Source: Euglena gracilis (taxonomy: Eukaryota; Euglenida; Euglenophyceae; Euglenales). Taken from it: a stretch of DNA of 64,000 nt. Shown piece after piece: positions 40,676-51,324 of the stretch (the stretch's first letter is position 1; each line of letters begins with the position of its first letter). The translations under genes were made by a program, and so were the position numbers. Under the pieces are notes generated by a model, which made no database searches, was not told the origin of the DNA, and saw only the letters and a list, made by a program, of their open reading frames with translations. The DNA lies in assembly GCA_039621445.1 (NCBI GenBank), contig CP154956.1, positions 47,597,291 through 47,661,290 on the forward strand, in the 5' to 3' direction.

Positions 40676-40989
40676 CAGGGCGGTCCTTAAGGGACAGGAA
40701 AGTTTTTTTTTTTAATTCCTTAAGGACCGCCCCCCCTTTCGGCCAAAGGGCCGGTCAATGGTCAGACTGGGACTTGAACGGGGGCAAAAATTAAACAGTC
40801 AAAAAACACAGTTTTTGACGATTTGGGTGGATGGGCGATGGTCCAAGGATTCCAGGAATCAGTTTTTTTCCCGACGTCGACCTGTTCTCGCTGAAAAATG
40901 CCAAACTTTCTTGCCCATTTTCCGGTATATTTTTCACTGAGTTTGCTGGGACAGCGGAGTTTTTTTTTATTTGCTTAAGGACCGCCCTG
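40676..40989. mobile_element. hAT-type MITE with perfect 8-bp target duplication
   Basis: Ends CAGGGCGGTCCTTAAG and inverted CTTAAGGACCGCCCTG bracket 314 bp. GGATAATG at 40668-40675 is repeated exactly at 40990-40997. CAGGG termini with an 8-bp duplication are the classic hAT signature. Related pieces occur at 57605-57660 and 60070-60385, sharing TTGGGTGGATGGGCGATGGT. No ORF. Confidence 0.9.
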
Positions 40990-41035
40990 GGATAATGGGT
41001 ATACTCACAAAACCATGTAATTGTGGATCCCTGCG

Positions 41036-41144
41036 CCTGTCCTGTACATTGTGGATGGGGGTTTCACGGTTTTTATTGAAAAATTGTGGGACCCTACGCT
41101 TGCTCTGTATTTGTGGAACCCCCATCCACGATATATACACACAC

Positions 41145-41175
<31 letters not shown>

Positions 41176-41481
41176 TGTATGTATGTATGTATGTATGTAT
41201 GTATGTATGTATGTATGTATGTATGTATGTATGTATGTATGTATGTATGTATGTATGTATGTATGTATGTATGTATGTATGTATGTATGTATGTATGTAT
41301 GTATGTATGTATGTATGTATGTATGTATGTATGTATGTATGTATGTATGTATGTATGTATGTATGTATGTATGTACACACACGCACACACGCGCACACAC
41401 ACACACACATATATATATATACATATATATGTATATATATGTATGTGTGTGTGTATATATATATATATGTAATATATATAT

Positions 41482-41525
<44 letters not shown>

Positions 41526-41531
41526 GACAGG
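41036..41531. repeat. (GTAT)n and (TA)n microsatellites inside an inverted repeat
   Basis: CCTGTCCTGTA at 41036 is inverted at 41521 (TACAGGACAGG). GTGGATGGGGGTTTCAC and GTGGAACCCCCATCCAC are also inverted. The core is about 57 GTAT units (41148-41374), then AC, AT and GT runs. Tyr/Ile/His/Thr frames here are artefacts. Confidence 0.85.
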
Positions 41532-41869
41532 CTGAAAGTGCAAGGGGTAACAAGTTTTGATTCGGATGTATCATAATATATCAAATTAGCTGCCGTTCGA
41601 AATTGGTAGATTCCGGCGTTTGGGACACAGTTCACAAACAAAAAAGATTTCAAACGACCAAAAAAATACACAACTGGTTTTGAGCTGGCAATTCTTACCT
41701 TAGAAATGGACAATTATGGACAAAACAGACTCAAATTTTGTGTGAAATGGTTTTCAAGTGATCAAAAAATTGTCCAAAGTAGCCCCTATTGTGGAATTTG
41801 AAAGGTAATAATTTAAAAGGACCATCCAAAATTTAGTTTTGGCAACCAACATAAAGGATTTGCACAACA
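41532..41869. other. Unassigned sequence
   Basis: AT-rich, no feature recognised. Confidence 0.3.
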
Positions 41870-42255
41870 AATTAGGCATTAGCTGAAATTGAGCAATTTT
41901 CACCCCGAAATATGCATTTGTTATTTTCCACCCGAAAATTGGGCTTTGCACTCGCATTTGCCAACCCAAATTTGAACATTGCACCCCAAATTAAACCTTT
42001 GCCCCTCAAAATTAGGAACTTTTCATAAATTAGGATTTGGAAATCATGCACACCAAATTATCACTTTTGGGATTACCACTCAGATCTTAGTATTTTACAC
42101 CCAAAATTAGGCATTTGTCGCTCAAAATTAGGAATTTACACATGAAATTGGGAATTTGCCCTCAAAATTAGGAATTGGCACACTAAAGTAGGAATTTACC
42201 TCTCAAAATTTGGAATTGGCACACAAAATTAGGCAATTGCAACCCAAAATAAGCT
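41870..42255. repeat. Degenerate (CAAAATTAGGAATTTGC)n tract
   Basis: About fifteen copies of AAAATTAGGNATT with spacers of about 10 bp. Similar units occur inside the paired minisatellites and at 48785-48850. Confidence 0.75.
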
Positions 42256-42779
42256 TAACAACATGACCTGGCTTCCGTCACGCCGTCGGCCAGCTGCCGG
42301 CTGGGCATGAACCCGGAGCCCCCAGACACGGTTTCGGATGAAAATCCTTCACGATGACCATAGAATACCCAAATAGGCCAAAATGGTCAGAATTGGTCAA
42401 TAAAATAAATTTTGCCAAAATTGGCAAAAATGGCAAAAATTGGCAAAAAAGGGCAAAAATACAGCCTCCACCAACGATGAACATGACCTTGAAGGGAGAT
42501 TGACGGAGAAATTGCTTGTTCATATGTGGCTCAGGTCATTTTCCTTTTGAGTCATACGGCTGGCCGACGGCATGGGGCTCCCCCTTAATGCACAGAGCTC
42601 TTATTTTCAGCGAAATTTGACATCTTAATTTTTCAAATCCCACAGCTCACGTGGCAAACCGGGGGTAGCCAAATCCCGCAGGGGTCTAATTGCCGCCTGG
42701 GTCGGATTTTCACCAACAATTCCGGATCCTATTAACCCCCCCACCCCTTCTTCGGCCGACCAACCAAACCAGAGCCTAT
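42256..42779. other. Unassigned sequence
   Basis: Contains a GGCCAGCTGCCGGC hairpin and a piece shared with 15925-15950. A weak GGATTTAATCC-like relic lies near 42660. Confidence 0.3.
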
Positions 42780-43110
42780 AAACCCCGGGGGTTTTATAAG
42801 TGGGGGGGTTTATATACTCCGGGGGTTTATAAGTGGGGGGGTCCCGTGGCAGGGGTATGGGACACTATCGGGGGGGGGGGCACTGTCGGGGGGGGCATGG
42901 TAATCAAATACGCGGACTGTTATGCGATCTACAATACCTCGACCAGATTAAAGCCGTCAGGATTAATGTCGCCCCCACAGGTGTGAGTCGTCGGGCTTAA
43001 TGCCGCCCCCTGGAAAGGGGTGACCCCGATAGTGTCCCCCCCCCCCCCCCGACAGTGTCCCATACCCGCCCTGCCATTGGGCCGGGTATGGGACACTATC
43101 GGGGGGGGGG
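42780..43110. repeat. TTTATAAGTGGGGG and GGTATGGGACACTATC inverted-repeat blocks
   Basis: GGGGTATGGGACACTATCGG at 42852 is inverted at 43022-43072 (GACAGTGTCCCATACCC) and repeated at 43084. A CATGG-ended G run lies at 42890, and two further GGATTAA-type relics at 42945-43010. Confidence 0.6.
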
Positions 43111-43796
43111 TGAGACAGATGCTGAGACAGATGCTGAGACATTTGCGCCCGAAGGGAGAAATTACCACAGAGCAAGCCTTGGTCGAAGCCCCCCCCTGTC
43201 CGAGTCAGCCCGAGTCTGTTTTCATAAACGCAGTTCTTGCGCCCGAGTCTGTTTTTATGGGACCCACGGACTCCGCCCTTTGGGAAAAAACAATGGTTTT
43301 ATTTGGCCTTCTCAATGATCTCGCCCCCCCCCCAGAAAAATTATTTCTACACCCCTGTCTCCCGACTTCCTCCAAAGTGGCATACTTCCCCGGTGACCCC
43401 CGTACCCCCCCCCCCCGTGGCCCCCCCAGAGATATAGGAGATGTAGGACCTTCCCGCACCACCCCCAGAGATATAGGAGATACAGGACCTCCCCCCTACC
43501 AAAGCTCCAATGGGCTAACTGGCAAACTGGCTCTCAAATGCGTGATCAGTCCTGCCAGAAAAAAATTCAGCAACAACAGCCGGGCAATGGCAAGTGGATT
43601 GGTGCAACCGCGATGTTTCCGCCGTGGTACCGCGGTGAGAACAAGAACATTTCGGGCGAACCCCCCCCCCCAGCTTGCCGAGGACATAGCCCCCCCCCCC
43701 CGTCCCGCACCTCCTTCCCACGTACTTTGGGCATCTGTTGCTTGGGTATGGAAACACATGAAGGAAATGACCCAAAAAGTCGAGGGTTTTCAGAGA
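43111..43796. other. Unassigned sequence with C-runs
   Basis: CCCAGAGATATAGGAGATNN(A/C)AGGACC is repeated in tandem at 43425-43490. GTGCAACCGCG and GCCGTGGTACCGCGG precede C-runs. No gene supported. Confidence 0.35.
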
Positions 43797-43925
43797 AAAT
43801 GTCTAACCCTAACCTTATCCCTAACCGTGACCCTAACCCTAACCCTAGCCCTAACCCTATCCCTAACCGTGACCTTATCCCTAACCCGATCCCCTTCCCT
43901 AACCCTGTCCCAAACCCTAACCCAA
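43797..43925. repeat. Interstitial telomere-like tract, CCCTAA orientation
   Basis: CTAACCCTAACC units mixed with CTTATCC, CCGTGACC and CTATCC variants. Faces an oppositely oriented tract at 44305. Confidence 0.85.
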
Positions 43926-44257
43926 CAGGCACGCATGAAACTGGTGGTGTGGAATTTCCAATGAACTGTTTGCATCAGGCGCCGGCATTGGAGCCCCATG
44001 GCGTGCCACCCAGATGTTACCTACAGCCCTGTTGGTGTTATCAAATTTCAGGTATCGGCCTTCTTCCACCAATGTATCCGTGTCGATGTCTTTCAAATCC
44101 CAGTGCTTCTGTACAATCCACGCCTTGTGTGCCCAGTCGCGGAGAACGCGAGCACAGGGCAGGTTCTGTGCCGTCATGTGCTGTACTTCCTTTTGCACTT
44201 CGGCCGCAATACGCCGTGCATCTCCACTGAAACCCCGCCTTTCCAGTGCCCTCATCA
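43917..44257 (-). CDS. Hypothetical protein between inverted telomere-like tracts
   Basis: The minus-strand frame from an ATG at 44255-44257 runs 113 codons to a TAG at 43917: MRALERRGFSGDARRIAAEV, QKEVQHMTAQNLPCARVLRD, WAHKAWIVQKHWDLKDIDTD and DTLVEEGRYLKFDNTNRAV, then NIWVARHGAPMPAPDANSS. Composition is protein-like with basic helices and aromatic residues; no family is recognised. A possible donor (AGGTAACA) occurs after NRAV. The frame stays open upstream of the ATG for a few codons. It ends inside the first CCCTAA units, so the C-terminus may be repeat-derived. Confidence 0.5.
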
Positions 44258-44304
44258 CGGTGTGTCTCGAGCACCAACCAGAAAAGCAAAATTTATACGG
44301 GGGA

Positions 44305-44530
44305 TACGGTTAGGGATATGGTTAGGGTTAGGGTTAGGCATAGGGATAGGGTTTGTGATAGGGTTAGGGTTAGGGTTAGGGTTAGGGTCAGGGTTAGTCA
44401 TAGGGATGGGGTTTGGGTTAGGGATATGGTGAGGGATTGGGTTAGGGTTAGGGTTAGACACAGGGATAGGGTCAGGGATAGGTTGGGGTTAGGGTCAGGG
44501 TTAGGGTTAGAGTAAGGGAGAAGGTAAGGG
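44305..44530. repeat. Interstitial telomere-like tract, TTAGGG orientation
   Basis: GTTAGGGTTAGGG units mixed with CATAGGGATAGGG and GTCAGGG variants; the reverse complement orientation of 43797-43925. Confidence 0.85.
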
Positions 44531-44556
44531 TTGAAGTAAGGGAGAAACGGTGGTGT

Positions 44557-44898
44557 GTGGGCAACCACCTTTCTCCCCCCTCCCGGACTCCTCGTCTGAG
44601 GATTCCGGGGCAGAATCTGGCCTCTGGCGGCCCCGCTCCTGCAGGGCCAGCAAACGCTGACCAGCATGCCTCTTCCATCTCTTTTCCTTTTGTTAAACAC
44701 TGGCAATGCATGCGGGTGGATGTCAGTGGGGGGGACCACGTGCACCTCACTTTTCCGACACTCGTATCGTCAATTGTCCTGCAGGCGAAAATGCTCCAGA
44801 AAATGTCATACGGTATGCCTTTCAGATGCGTGCAACCAGAAAATGTGATGTGGTATGCCCCACGAACATCAGTTGGGTGTCTGCCATCCCCCCCCTGA
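44557..44898 (+). CDS. Coding-like segment, unknown product
   Basis: The frame reads PANADQHASSISFPFVKHWQ, CMRVDVSGGDHVHLTFPTLV, SSIVLQAKMLQKMSYGMPFR and CVQPENVMWYAPRTSVGCLP, then stops in a C-run. Good protein-like composition over about 90 codons. No family recognised. It is cut at the right by the fold-back end at 44886. Confidence 0.4.
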   Translation: MGNHLSPPSRTPRLRIPGQNLASGGPAPAGPANADQHASSISFPFVKHWQCMRVDVSGGDHVHLTFPTLVSSIVLQAKMLQKMSYGMPFRCVQPENVMWYAPRTSVGCLPSPP

Positions 44899-45226
44899 GC
44901 TATTCCCGTCCCCGGGACCCTTCACGGCCCAATGGGAACAGTACGGGGGAGGAACAGCTCGGAGGGGGGGGGGACCTAGGCTCCCCCACCCCGAGCTATT
45001 CCCATACCCGAACCTCGGGCAGCCCAAAAAGGGTCATATTTGGGAATTTTTTGGATGTTCGCAAAAAATGGTCAATTTCAAGCACTTTTGCCAAAAATCA
45101 ATTTTCGAAAACGTCCCAAACACGTCGATTTTGAGCACTTTTTTGGGGAGTTTTTTTTTGTAAAAAGTGCTATGACAGCGAGCTATTCCCGTCACCCCTA
45201 TGGGAATAGCTCGGGGGGGGGCATGG
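44886..45226. mobile_element. GAGCTATTCCC fold-back element
   Basis: CCCCCCTGAGCTATTCCCGT at the left and GGGAATAGCTCGGGGGGG at the right are inverted, with further copies of CGAGCTATTCCC at 44992 and 45179. The right side closes with the shared GCATGGTA. No ORF. Confidence 0.6.
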
Positions 45227-45595
45227 TATTATTTTCCCTCCCTTCCATGTCCTTGCCAAGCCTAACAGCACTGATTTCAAAATCAAACACCACATGGGGT
45301 TTTGTAACTTGGGGGAGCCCCCCGTCTCAAATAGATGCTGGTTCTGGACAGTGGTTGCTATTTCTGGACTCAGTGCTGCCCAAGGTTGACGGCTTGTTTT
45401 TTTTGAACCGAAAAAAACATGTTTTTCTTAATATATTATATATATATTATATATATAGATATATATATAATCTCTCTATCTCTTCTCCTCCCCTTCTCTC
45501 TCTCTCTCTATCTCTCTCTCTCTATCTCTCTCTCTCCTCTTCTCCCTCTCTCTCTCTCTCTCTCTCTTCTCTCCTCTCTCTCTCTCTTAGATCTC

Positions 45596-45636
<41 letters not shown>

Positions 45637-45879
45637 TTTTTAAAAAAGACAAAAAAAAACGTCACGGAGGATTTGGGGGAAATTTTTTTGAAATGTTTTT
45701 TTATAGAAAAAAAGCACATTTTTTTTATCTCTGCAGCTTCATTCTCTCCCATGCCTGGAAGGAATGAAGACAGTGTTTGGAGAGTGTTCAACCAGGTGGA
45801 TATAGGGATACAGGGATATAGGAAGAGGGGAGTCCCAAGGTCCGATTTTTTTTGCACATTTGGCACTTTTTGCTATATT
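45227..45879. repeat. (TA)n and (TC)n microsatellites with flanks
   Basis: TATATA at 45430-45470 and 45600-45630, and TC/CTCT runs at 45478-45600. The rest is AT-rich without a supported gene. Confidence 0.8.
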
Positions 45880-46440
45880 GTATGAGACAGGAGCCCGGGG
45901 GGAGGGGGCTGGGACCCCCCCCTGTTCACTTTCGAACTGAACTGGACATGTTGACTTCCTGGAGGGGAGGTCCGGTGCCGAAGGCGCCAAAAATTTTATT
46001 GAAACAGTGCCTTAATTGGTGTTTGCCCGTCGTTCCGGTTTTCTGTTTTTTCCCCCCCGAAGTGAACAAGTACTGCCAGGTACACACGGGGATGGTCTCG
46101 GGACCACCCTGTTCACTTATGAAGTGAACTGAACAAGGGGGGGTCCGGGGTCCTGAAGTGGACTACCTAGCCTCCGCGGGGGGGGGGTCTTGGGGTCCCA
46201 ACTGTATTGCCGGGGGAGGGTCTTGGGTTCCCAACTGTACTGCCAAACCAGCCCCGTCTTTGAAAAATGACCAAAATCTGATGCCAAAGGCGCCGGGGAA
46301 AAAATTCTGAGGCCTTTTTTTGGCCGAATATGCATTTTTGGTGTAAAAAATTTCATTTGTATCTGGGGGGTCGGCACTGGGGGGGGGTCCCGAAAATGCC
46401 CATCTGTACAGGGGGGGGGGTCCCAAACCCCCAACTGGAT
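45880..46440. repeat. CTGTTCACTT inverted-repeat blocks with C/G runs
   Basis: CCCTGTTCACTTTCGAACTG near 45920 and CCCTGTTCACTTATGAAGTG near 46107, then GGGTCC-rich segments with GGTCCCAACTGTATTGCC direct repeats. GCGCC-type hairpins lie near 45985 and 46290. No gene supported. Confidence 0.5.
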
Positions 46441-47027
46441 TGCTTACACTCCATTACTCCATTGCGCACCAGGCACAATCCCAGTTCTGTGGACATTCGC
46501 AGAACATCTCAACAGTGAATTCTATGTGTAACCCCCCTCCCACTTGCAATGGAGGTTAGGCAGCAATTTTGCTCCTTTTCCTCTCAAAATGGTCACTTTG
46601 AGGTTGATGGTTCATGGGGTTTTATCGAACTTCTGAAAACTTGCCCAAAATGTTATTTTTAGCAAATTTTTCAAAAAATTGCTCTTGTGGTGAATTTCAG
46701 TCCACCGTTGAGTTTGGGAAAGGGAGGGGAGGGGGTCCGGGGCCACCCCAGTGAACTTTCAAACGGTGAACTTCACCTCGGATTAGGATTAGGATTAGAA
46801 GCGCCCCACGTTCCTGCAATGCCCATGGTCGACAGGGCCGCCATGGCCCTGCCTCCAAGCGGCCTATCCGGGGCCCGAACGACACTTGTGAAGAGCGTGG
46901 TGGAGGTTGGTGGCCCGTACTGTGGGCGGGGCGGTGGGGATGCACAGGGGTGGCCGGGGTGGGGTTTGGTGAGGCGCCGAGAATGATTTCCCCAAGCAAC
47001 ACTGTTACAACGTCAAGCTGTGACGAC
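46441..47027. other. Unassigned sequence
   Basis: Positions 46730-46780 match the GTGAACTT...GGTGAACTTCACC repeat at 48690-48720. From 46790 the DNA is GC-rich, with several open frames and no recognised domain. Confidence 0.3.
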
Positions 47028-47160
47028 GAGGGAATATCGAGAGGACGACGGCCACAGTGGACCGTGGGAACATCGAGAGGACGAGAGCCGCGGTGGACCG
47101 AGGGAATGTCGAGAGGACGACGGCTGCGGTGGACCGAGGGAACGTCGAGTGAGATCCGGA
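47028..47160. repeat. 36-bp tandem repeat
   Basis: Four copies of a 36-bp unit containing ATCGAGAGGACGACGGC and GGTGGACCGAGGGAA. All frames stay open, giving 12-residue repeats on both strands. Confidence 0.85.
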
Positions 47161-47860
47161 AAAGTTGGGACGTTGGGGCTTGTCTAGGAGGGGGGAGCGG
47201 AGGGGTCGCACAAGAAAGGCTTGGGTGGGGGGGTGTCAGGCAGCCAGGCTGGTCCAGGGGCCGGGCATGGCTCTCCTGCAGAGGGCTGGGTCTGGAGTGG
47301 GGTTTCTGGAGTGGCAGGTGGGGGGTGTCCACCTCATCCCAGGAAGCACCCAGTTGGCCGTACCCCCCGGGGCGGAGTGGGGTCCGTTTCTCCCCTACGC
47401 TGCAGAGAGGCTGGGTTCCGCTGGGCCCCGGATGTAGGGGTGAGGGAGGGGGAGAGGGGCGTCCAAAGTCCCAAAGTTACCGCCTGATCTCCAAACCCCA
47501 CTTATAAACCCCCCCTCCTTATGCTGGACTTATAAACCTCTCATAGGGAAGAACCCGGACAATTTTTTCAGCCGCAAGCCCCAAAACTGATTTTTGGCAA
47601 CTTTTTGAGACTGACCATCATCAAAAATTCCATTTTTGACCAAATTTGCCGAAAATTGCCAATTGGGGAGTTTTGGGATGATTTTGGCTGTTGGATTTTC
47701 ACCAACATTTTTTTTAGTTATAACGAGTTTTGTTAGGATTTTCTCAACGACCATCACATTTTGAGGGATACATTTTGGACCAGTTTTGGAAAATTTTCCA
47801 TATAGAGTGTGTCATCAATTTTGGGCACTTTTTTTTTAGAGAAGATGATTTTTGGGCTTT
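47161..47860. other. Unassigned sequence
   Basis: GC-rich to 47480, then AT-rich. No supported gene. Confidence 0.3.
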
Positions 47861-48030
47861 TTTGCGTGAAGGTGTGTTGCGCGGTTGTTGTTTTGAAACT
47901 GTTTTTGGGCCGATTTCGAGACATTAAAAGTCTTAAATCTTCACCCAAACACGGACCAAGAACAGTGTTTTGGGCCAAGGTTTTAGGGGGAGCCCCTGGG
48001 CTCCCCCTAACGCTTGGCCCAAACACAGTT
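47861..48030. repeat. AGACATTAAAAGTCTTAA repeat, copy 2
   Basis: Matches 25300-25515, including TTTTGGGCCAAGGTTTTAGG. Here the right half inverts GGGGGAGCCCCTGGGCTCCCC. Confidence 0.7.
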
Positions 48031-48645
48031 CTTGACATAAAAGTCTATTTTCTGGGCCCGACATCTGTCTTGAATTTCTACTGACTTAAACGGAACTCAG
48101 GCTGAGATTGTTTAGGTCAATTGATTTCCATTCAGGCGTCTATTTTGGTCAGTCAATTTCCATTCAGGCGCCCGTTTGGGTCAGTCAATTTCCAAGGCAT
48201 TGAAATCTGTTGCTTTCGGAATTTTTAGTGAAATTTAGGACATTTTGGATCTCCACTTTTTTTCGACTTTTTTTTTGGGTCCTATGTGGTTCTGGAAGTG
48301 TTATGGACTAGACAAAGGCTAAATTTTGCGGTCAGTGATCACAGTTGGCTGAACTTGGGATGTCCCGTTCCATTTTCTGGAAGTCAGAATAAGCATTCTG
48401 TTCAAATTGGCCAGATTCAGTTGTCATCGCTGGTCATATGATAAGAGAAGCTATCCATCAAGGGTGATTTGGCAACTGTTAAGACTTATTTTCTGGGCCC
48501 GTCAGCTGTCTTGAAATTGCTCCCCCTGAAATTCCTGAATTAAGACAAAAATCGACCGACACTGAGAGCAGGGACGCCGGGTGCGAGCGAGCGAAGCGAG
48601 CCGTCCGGCTCCCCCTGCTGAAATGGTAAGTCGATCGATCGATCG
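48031..48645. repeat. Short tandem repeat and unassigned flanks
   Basis: Positions 48100-48205 hold three copies of GGTCANTCAATTTCCATTCAGGCG at about 37-bp spacing. TATTTTCTGGGCCCG occurs at 48047 and 48487. No gene supported. Confidence 0.5.
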
Positions 48646-48850
48646 ACACCGGTGAAGTTCACCGTTGGGGGGGAGGGGGTCCGGGACCCCCCGGTGAGCT
48701 TTCACACGGTGAACTTCACCGAGGGGGGGGGGTCCAAAATCCCAAAAGTTCCCGCCTGATCTCCCTACTTTGGTGTGCAAGTTTAGAATTTTGAGAAGCA
48801 AATTCCTAATTTAGTGTGTCAAGCCGATTTTGAGGAGCTAATTCCTAATT
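48646..48850. repeat. GGTGAAGTTCACC inverted-repeat block
   Basis: CGGTGAAGTTCACCG and inverted copies at 48648 and 48705 surround G-run and GGTCCGGGACC sequence. CCAAAATCCC, then CCGCCTGATCTCC, is shared with 47465-47495. Confidence 0.6.
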
Positions 48851-49219
48851 TCATGTGCAAATTCTGGGATGCCGGTTTGGGGTGAAGCTTGTGTCTGGGA
48901 GTCCCAAAATAAAACTGCCAAAAAGTGTCCAGAATGCTTCGGGTTGGCATTTTGCCGTGTCGAGCCCCCCCCCCCCCCGCCCTGGTCCTGCCCTGCCCCA
49001 ACCCCTTCCACACACCCAGAGCTCCACAAATGTGTTGTTTTTGAACCACCAAGTGGAAGGCCTTATCCCTCTGCATACTAAGATCTCATGCCGGCAAAGG
49101 ACAAACCCATGGAATCATTCACTCACGATGAAATGATTGCTGCTCTTCAGGTGTGATGTTGGATGTGTGACGAAATGCTCTCTATCTGCCGAATCCTTCC
49201 CATGGCCTTCCCGGTCAAA
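48851..49219. other. Unassigned sequence
   Basis: One C12 run near 48967. No gene supported. Confidence 0.3.
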
Positions 49220-49390
49220 TACCATCCCCCCCGATCTTGTCTCCCCCCCCCCCCGATTTTGTCCCATACCCGGCCAAAGGGTCTGGGCCAGGGTCCGCTT
49301 AAGGAAGGAGATTTGTTGACCCCCCGATCTTGTCCCATACGTGTTAGCCGGGGTATGGGACAAGATCAGGGCGGTATCTCCCTTTTGGCA
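49220..49390. repeat. GGTATGGGACAAGATC inverted-repeat block
   Basis: CCGATTTTGTCCCATACCCG, CCGATCTTGTCCCATACG and inverted GGGTATGGGACAAGATC. The TATGGGACA core is shared with 42852-43100, but the outer bases differ (CACTATC there, CAAGATC here). Confidence 0.6.
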
Positions 49391-49824
49391 CAAAATGGAG
49401 AATTTGGGACCTGTCTAATCATTTTACCCCCAAAAACTTTGGGGGGTGAGTAGGGTTGCGGTGGGTGGGCTGGTTTAAATATGCTTTTTTATTGTGCTAT
49501 CATTGGGGGGATCATCTGAGGGGCATGGCAAGTGGTGTTATTTCCACCGCCGGGCCTTGATTAATTTTGATTAACTGTCACTGAATCAATTTTTTTCCAA
49601 ACAGTCACCAGGCTTGCTTTTAGGTCCCCAGTGATTTTCTTTCATTCCCCACCCATTTGGAGATATTTTGAAAATTTTCATTTTTGACTCCAAGAATAGT
49701 TAAAAAGGAATGTATTTGGGATTCTGCAAAAAAACGTGATCACTTCGTGGTGGATGCGAGCGGCGCATCACGGTGCCTAACACCGGGCAGGGCAATATCG
49801 ACGCTGGTGCCCCTCGATCAAAAG
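49391..49824. other. Unassigned sequence
   Basis: No feature recognised. Confidence 0.3.
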
Positions 49825-50729
49825 CAGGGTTTCCCACTGATTCGTACATAAATAAGTACAAATAAGTACGAATTACCGAGATCTGCCAAAATACGAACAA
49901 GTACGAATAAGTACGAATAAGTACGAATGAAAAATTCCCCCGTTACAAATAAGTACAAATTGCCAAGTAGAAAAGGTACAATCTTCTACACCGTTGCACT
50001 GATTTGAGGGACCTCACACTTGTCTGCATGTGATGCATATCTTACGCTGCAGGACGCCTCATGTCCTCTTTTCCCTCCGAAAATGAAACTGCACACTTGT
50101 CTCGAGCTGCCAGCCCCTTTTTTCCAGCCAGTAGCTCCCAGCTGGGCTGCGGACACCCCCCCCCCAGCGATCCAGCTAGCACCTTTTGCCAGCCAGCCAG
50201 CTGGACCCCCCCCGGGTCCTTGCTCACAAAATTGAATTGCCCTGGTCTGAACAGTCTTTCAGTTTGGCAGGACTATTGATGTCAAAAACCGCCAACACAT
50301 GTCATCTAACCTTCGGCAAGCAGCCGTTGGCATGTTTTGCAATGGTGACTGCGAAGAACGCTTTGCACACCATTGAACAATCCGCTTGTTTCATCTTGAG
50401 TATTTGTTCGTGCATGGCATGCTGGACAACATCAGTTGCAAAGAAGGAATGTGTTTTTCCTGTACTGTTTTGTATTTTTTCTCACAGCGATTTTTTTCAC
50501 AAATTTTGCTAGAATGAGTTCGTCACTGAGATAGTTTCTCAAGTGAATGACCTGTTTTCCTTGCTTTTCCCAGTTTCAGAACGTTGAAGGTGTGCCCAAG
50601 GAAACATACCAAATGGTCACTTATTGCTATACATGGCCCCTTTTTGAAGTACGAATAAGTACGAATAAATACGAATGAGTACGAATAAGTACGAATGGGC
50701 TCGGGAGTACGAATCAATGGGAAACCCTG
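49825..50729. mobile_element. hAT-like element with AATAAGTACG arrays
   Basis: Left CAGGGTTTCCCACTGATTCG and right CGAATCAATGGGAAACCCTG are inverted (one mismatch). AATAAGTACG 10-bp units lie at 49850-49970 and 50647-50710, both in the same orientation. The flanks TCAAAAGC and ACAAAAGC agree in 7 of 8 positions if the duplication includes the first C, so it is slightly decayed. A coding-like exon is inside. CCAGCTGG-type repeats occupy 50150-50215. Confidence 0.7.
50311..50464 (-). CDS. Coding-like exon inside the CAGGG element
   Basis: On the minus strand, between an AAAACAG acceptor and an AAGGTTAGA donor, one frame is open for 51 codons: TGKTHSFFATDVVQHAMHEQ, ILKMKQADCSMVCKAFFAVT and IAKHANGCLPK. 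Helical, protein-like composition; no motif allows a family call. Its place between transposon ends suggests transposase-derived coding, but that is inference. Confidence 0.4.
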
Positions 50730-51324
50730 ACAAAAGCTCATCTCAAGAGCTTTTCACAGATGCCCACAAAATTCAACCGCTATGCAGGGCGCTCTCTTAT
50801 TTTTGACGATTGTGTGTTTTTTATGTTTTTTTTCCCGAATGTTTGATCACTGATGGTCAGATCTGACAGTTCAGTTTGCCATGTTGCCCATTGATAAAAA
50901 GCTTATTCCAAGGGTTTTCAGCAGATGGCCACACAACCCAACCACGAGGAACAGAATGTTTCGGAAGTTCAAAGTTCGAAGTTCACCGGAAATTGTTTGT
51001 ATGATGTATTCCACAAACCCCAATAGCATGCTTAAAAATCAAAAATGTTGTTCCGGTGTCATTTCAGGTCGTTTATGTTCCATTTTGAGCGAGAATAAAA
51101 CATATAAAAGTGAACATGCTTTTTCACACTGTACACGTGGATGAACACAGTTTCGTGACAGTGTACCAATGCAGGATGGTTTATTGAAACACGGTTGATC
51201 GCTTGTGATCCCCCAATTAATCGTTTGTTTGGGCGGGGGGACAGTTGACTCAGTTGACTCAGGTTAATCGAAAATTGGTTATTGTTTGTCACCGCTAGTT
51301 AATCAGTTCTGTTTTTCTTTTTAG
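50730..51324. other. Unassigned sequence
   Basis: CCATGTTGCCCATTGATAAA at 50880 resembles 15027-15045. No gene supported. Confidence 0.3.

Noticed and set aside
43020-43964. A 314-codon + strand frame
   Set aside because: It strings together C-runs, TATAGGAGAT repeats and telomere-like units; the real signal nearby is on the minus strand.
46697-47507. Long frames on both strands over the GC-rich block
   Set aside because: The 36-bp tandem repeat and high GC keep several frames open; no domain and no favoured frame. Left unassigned.
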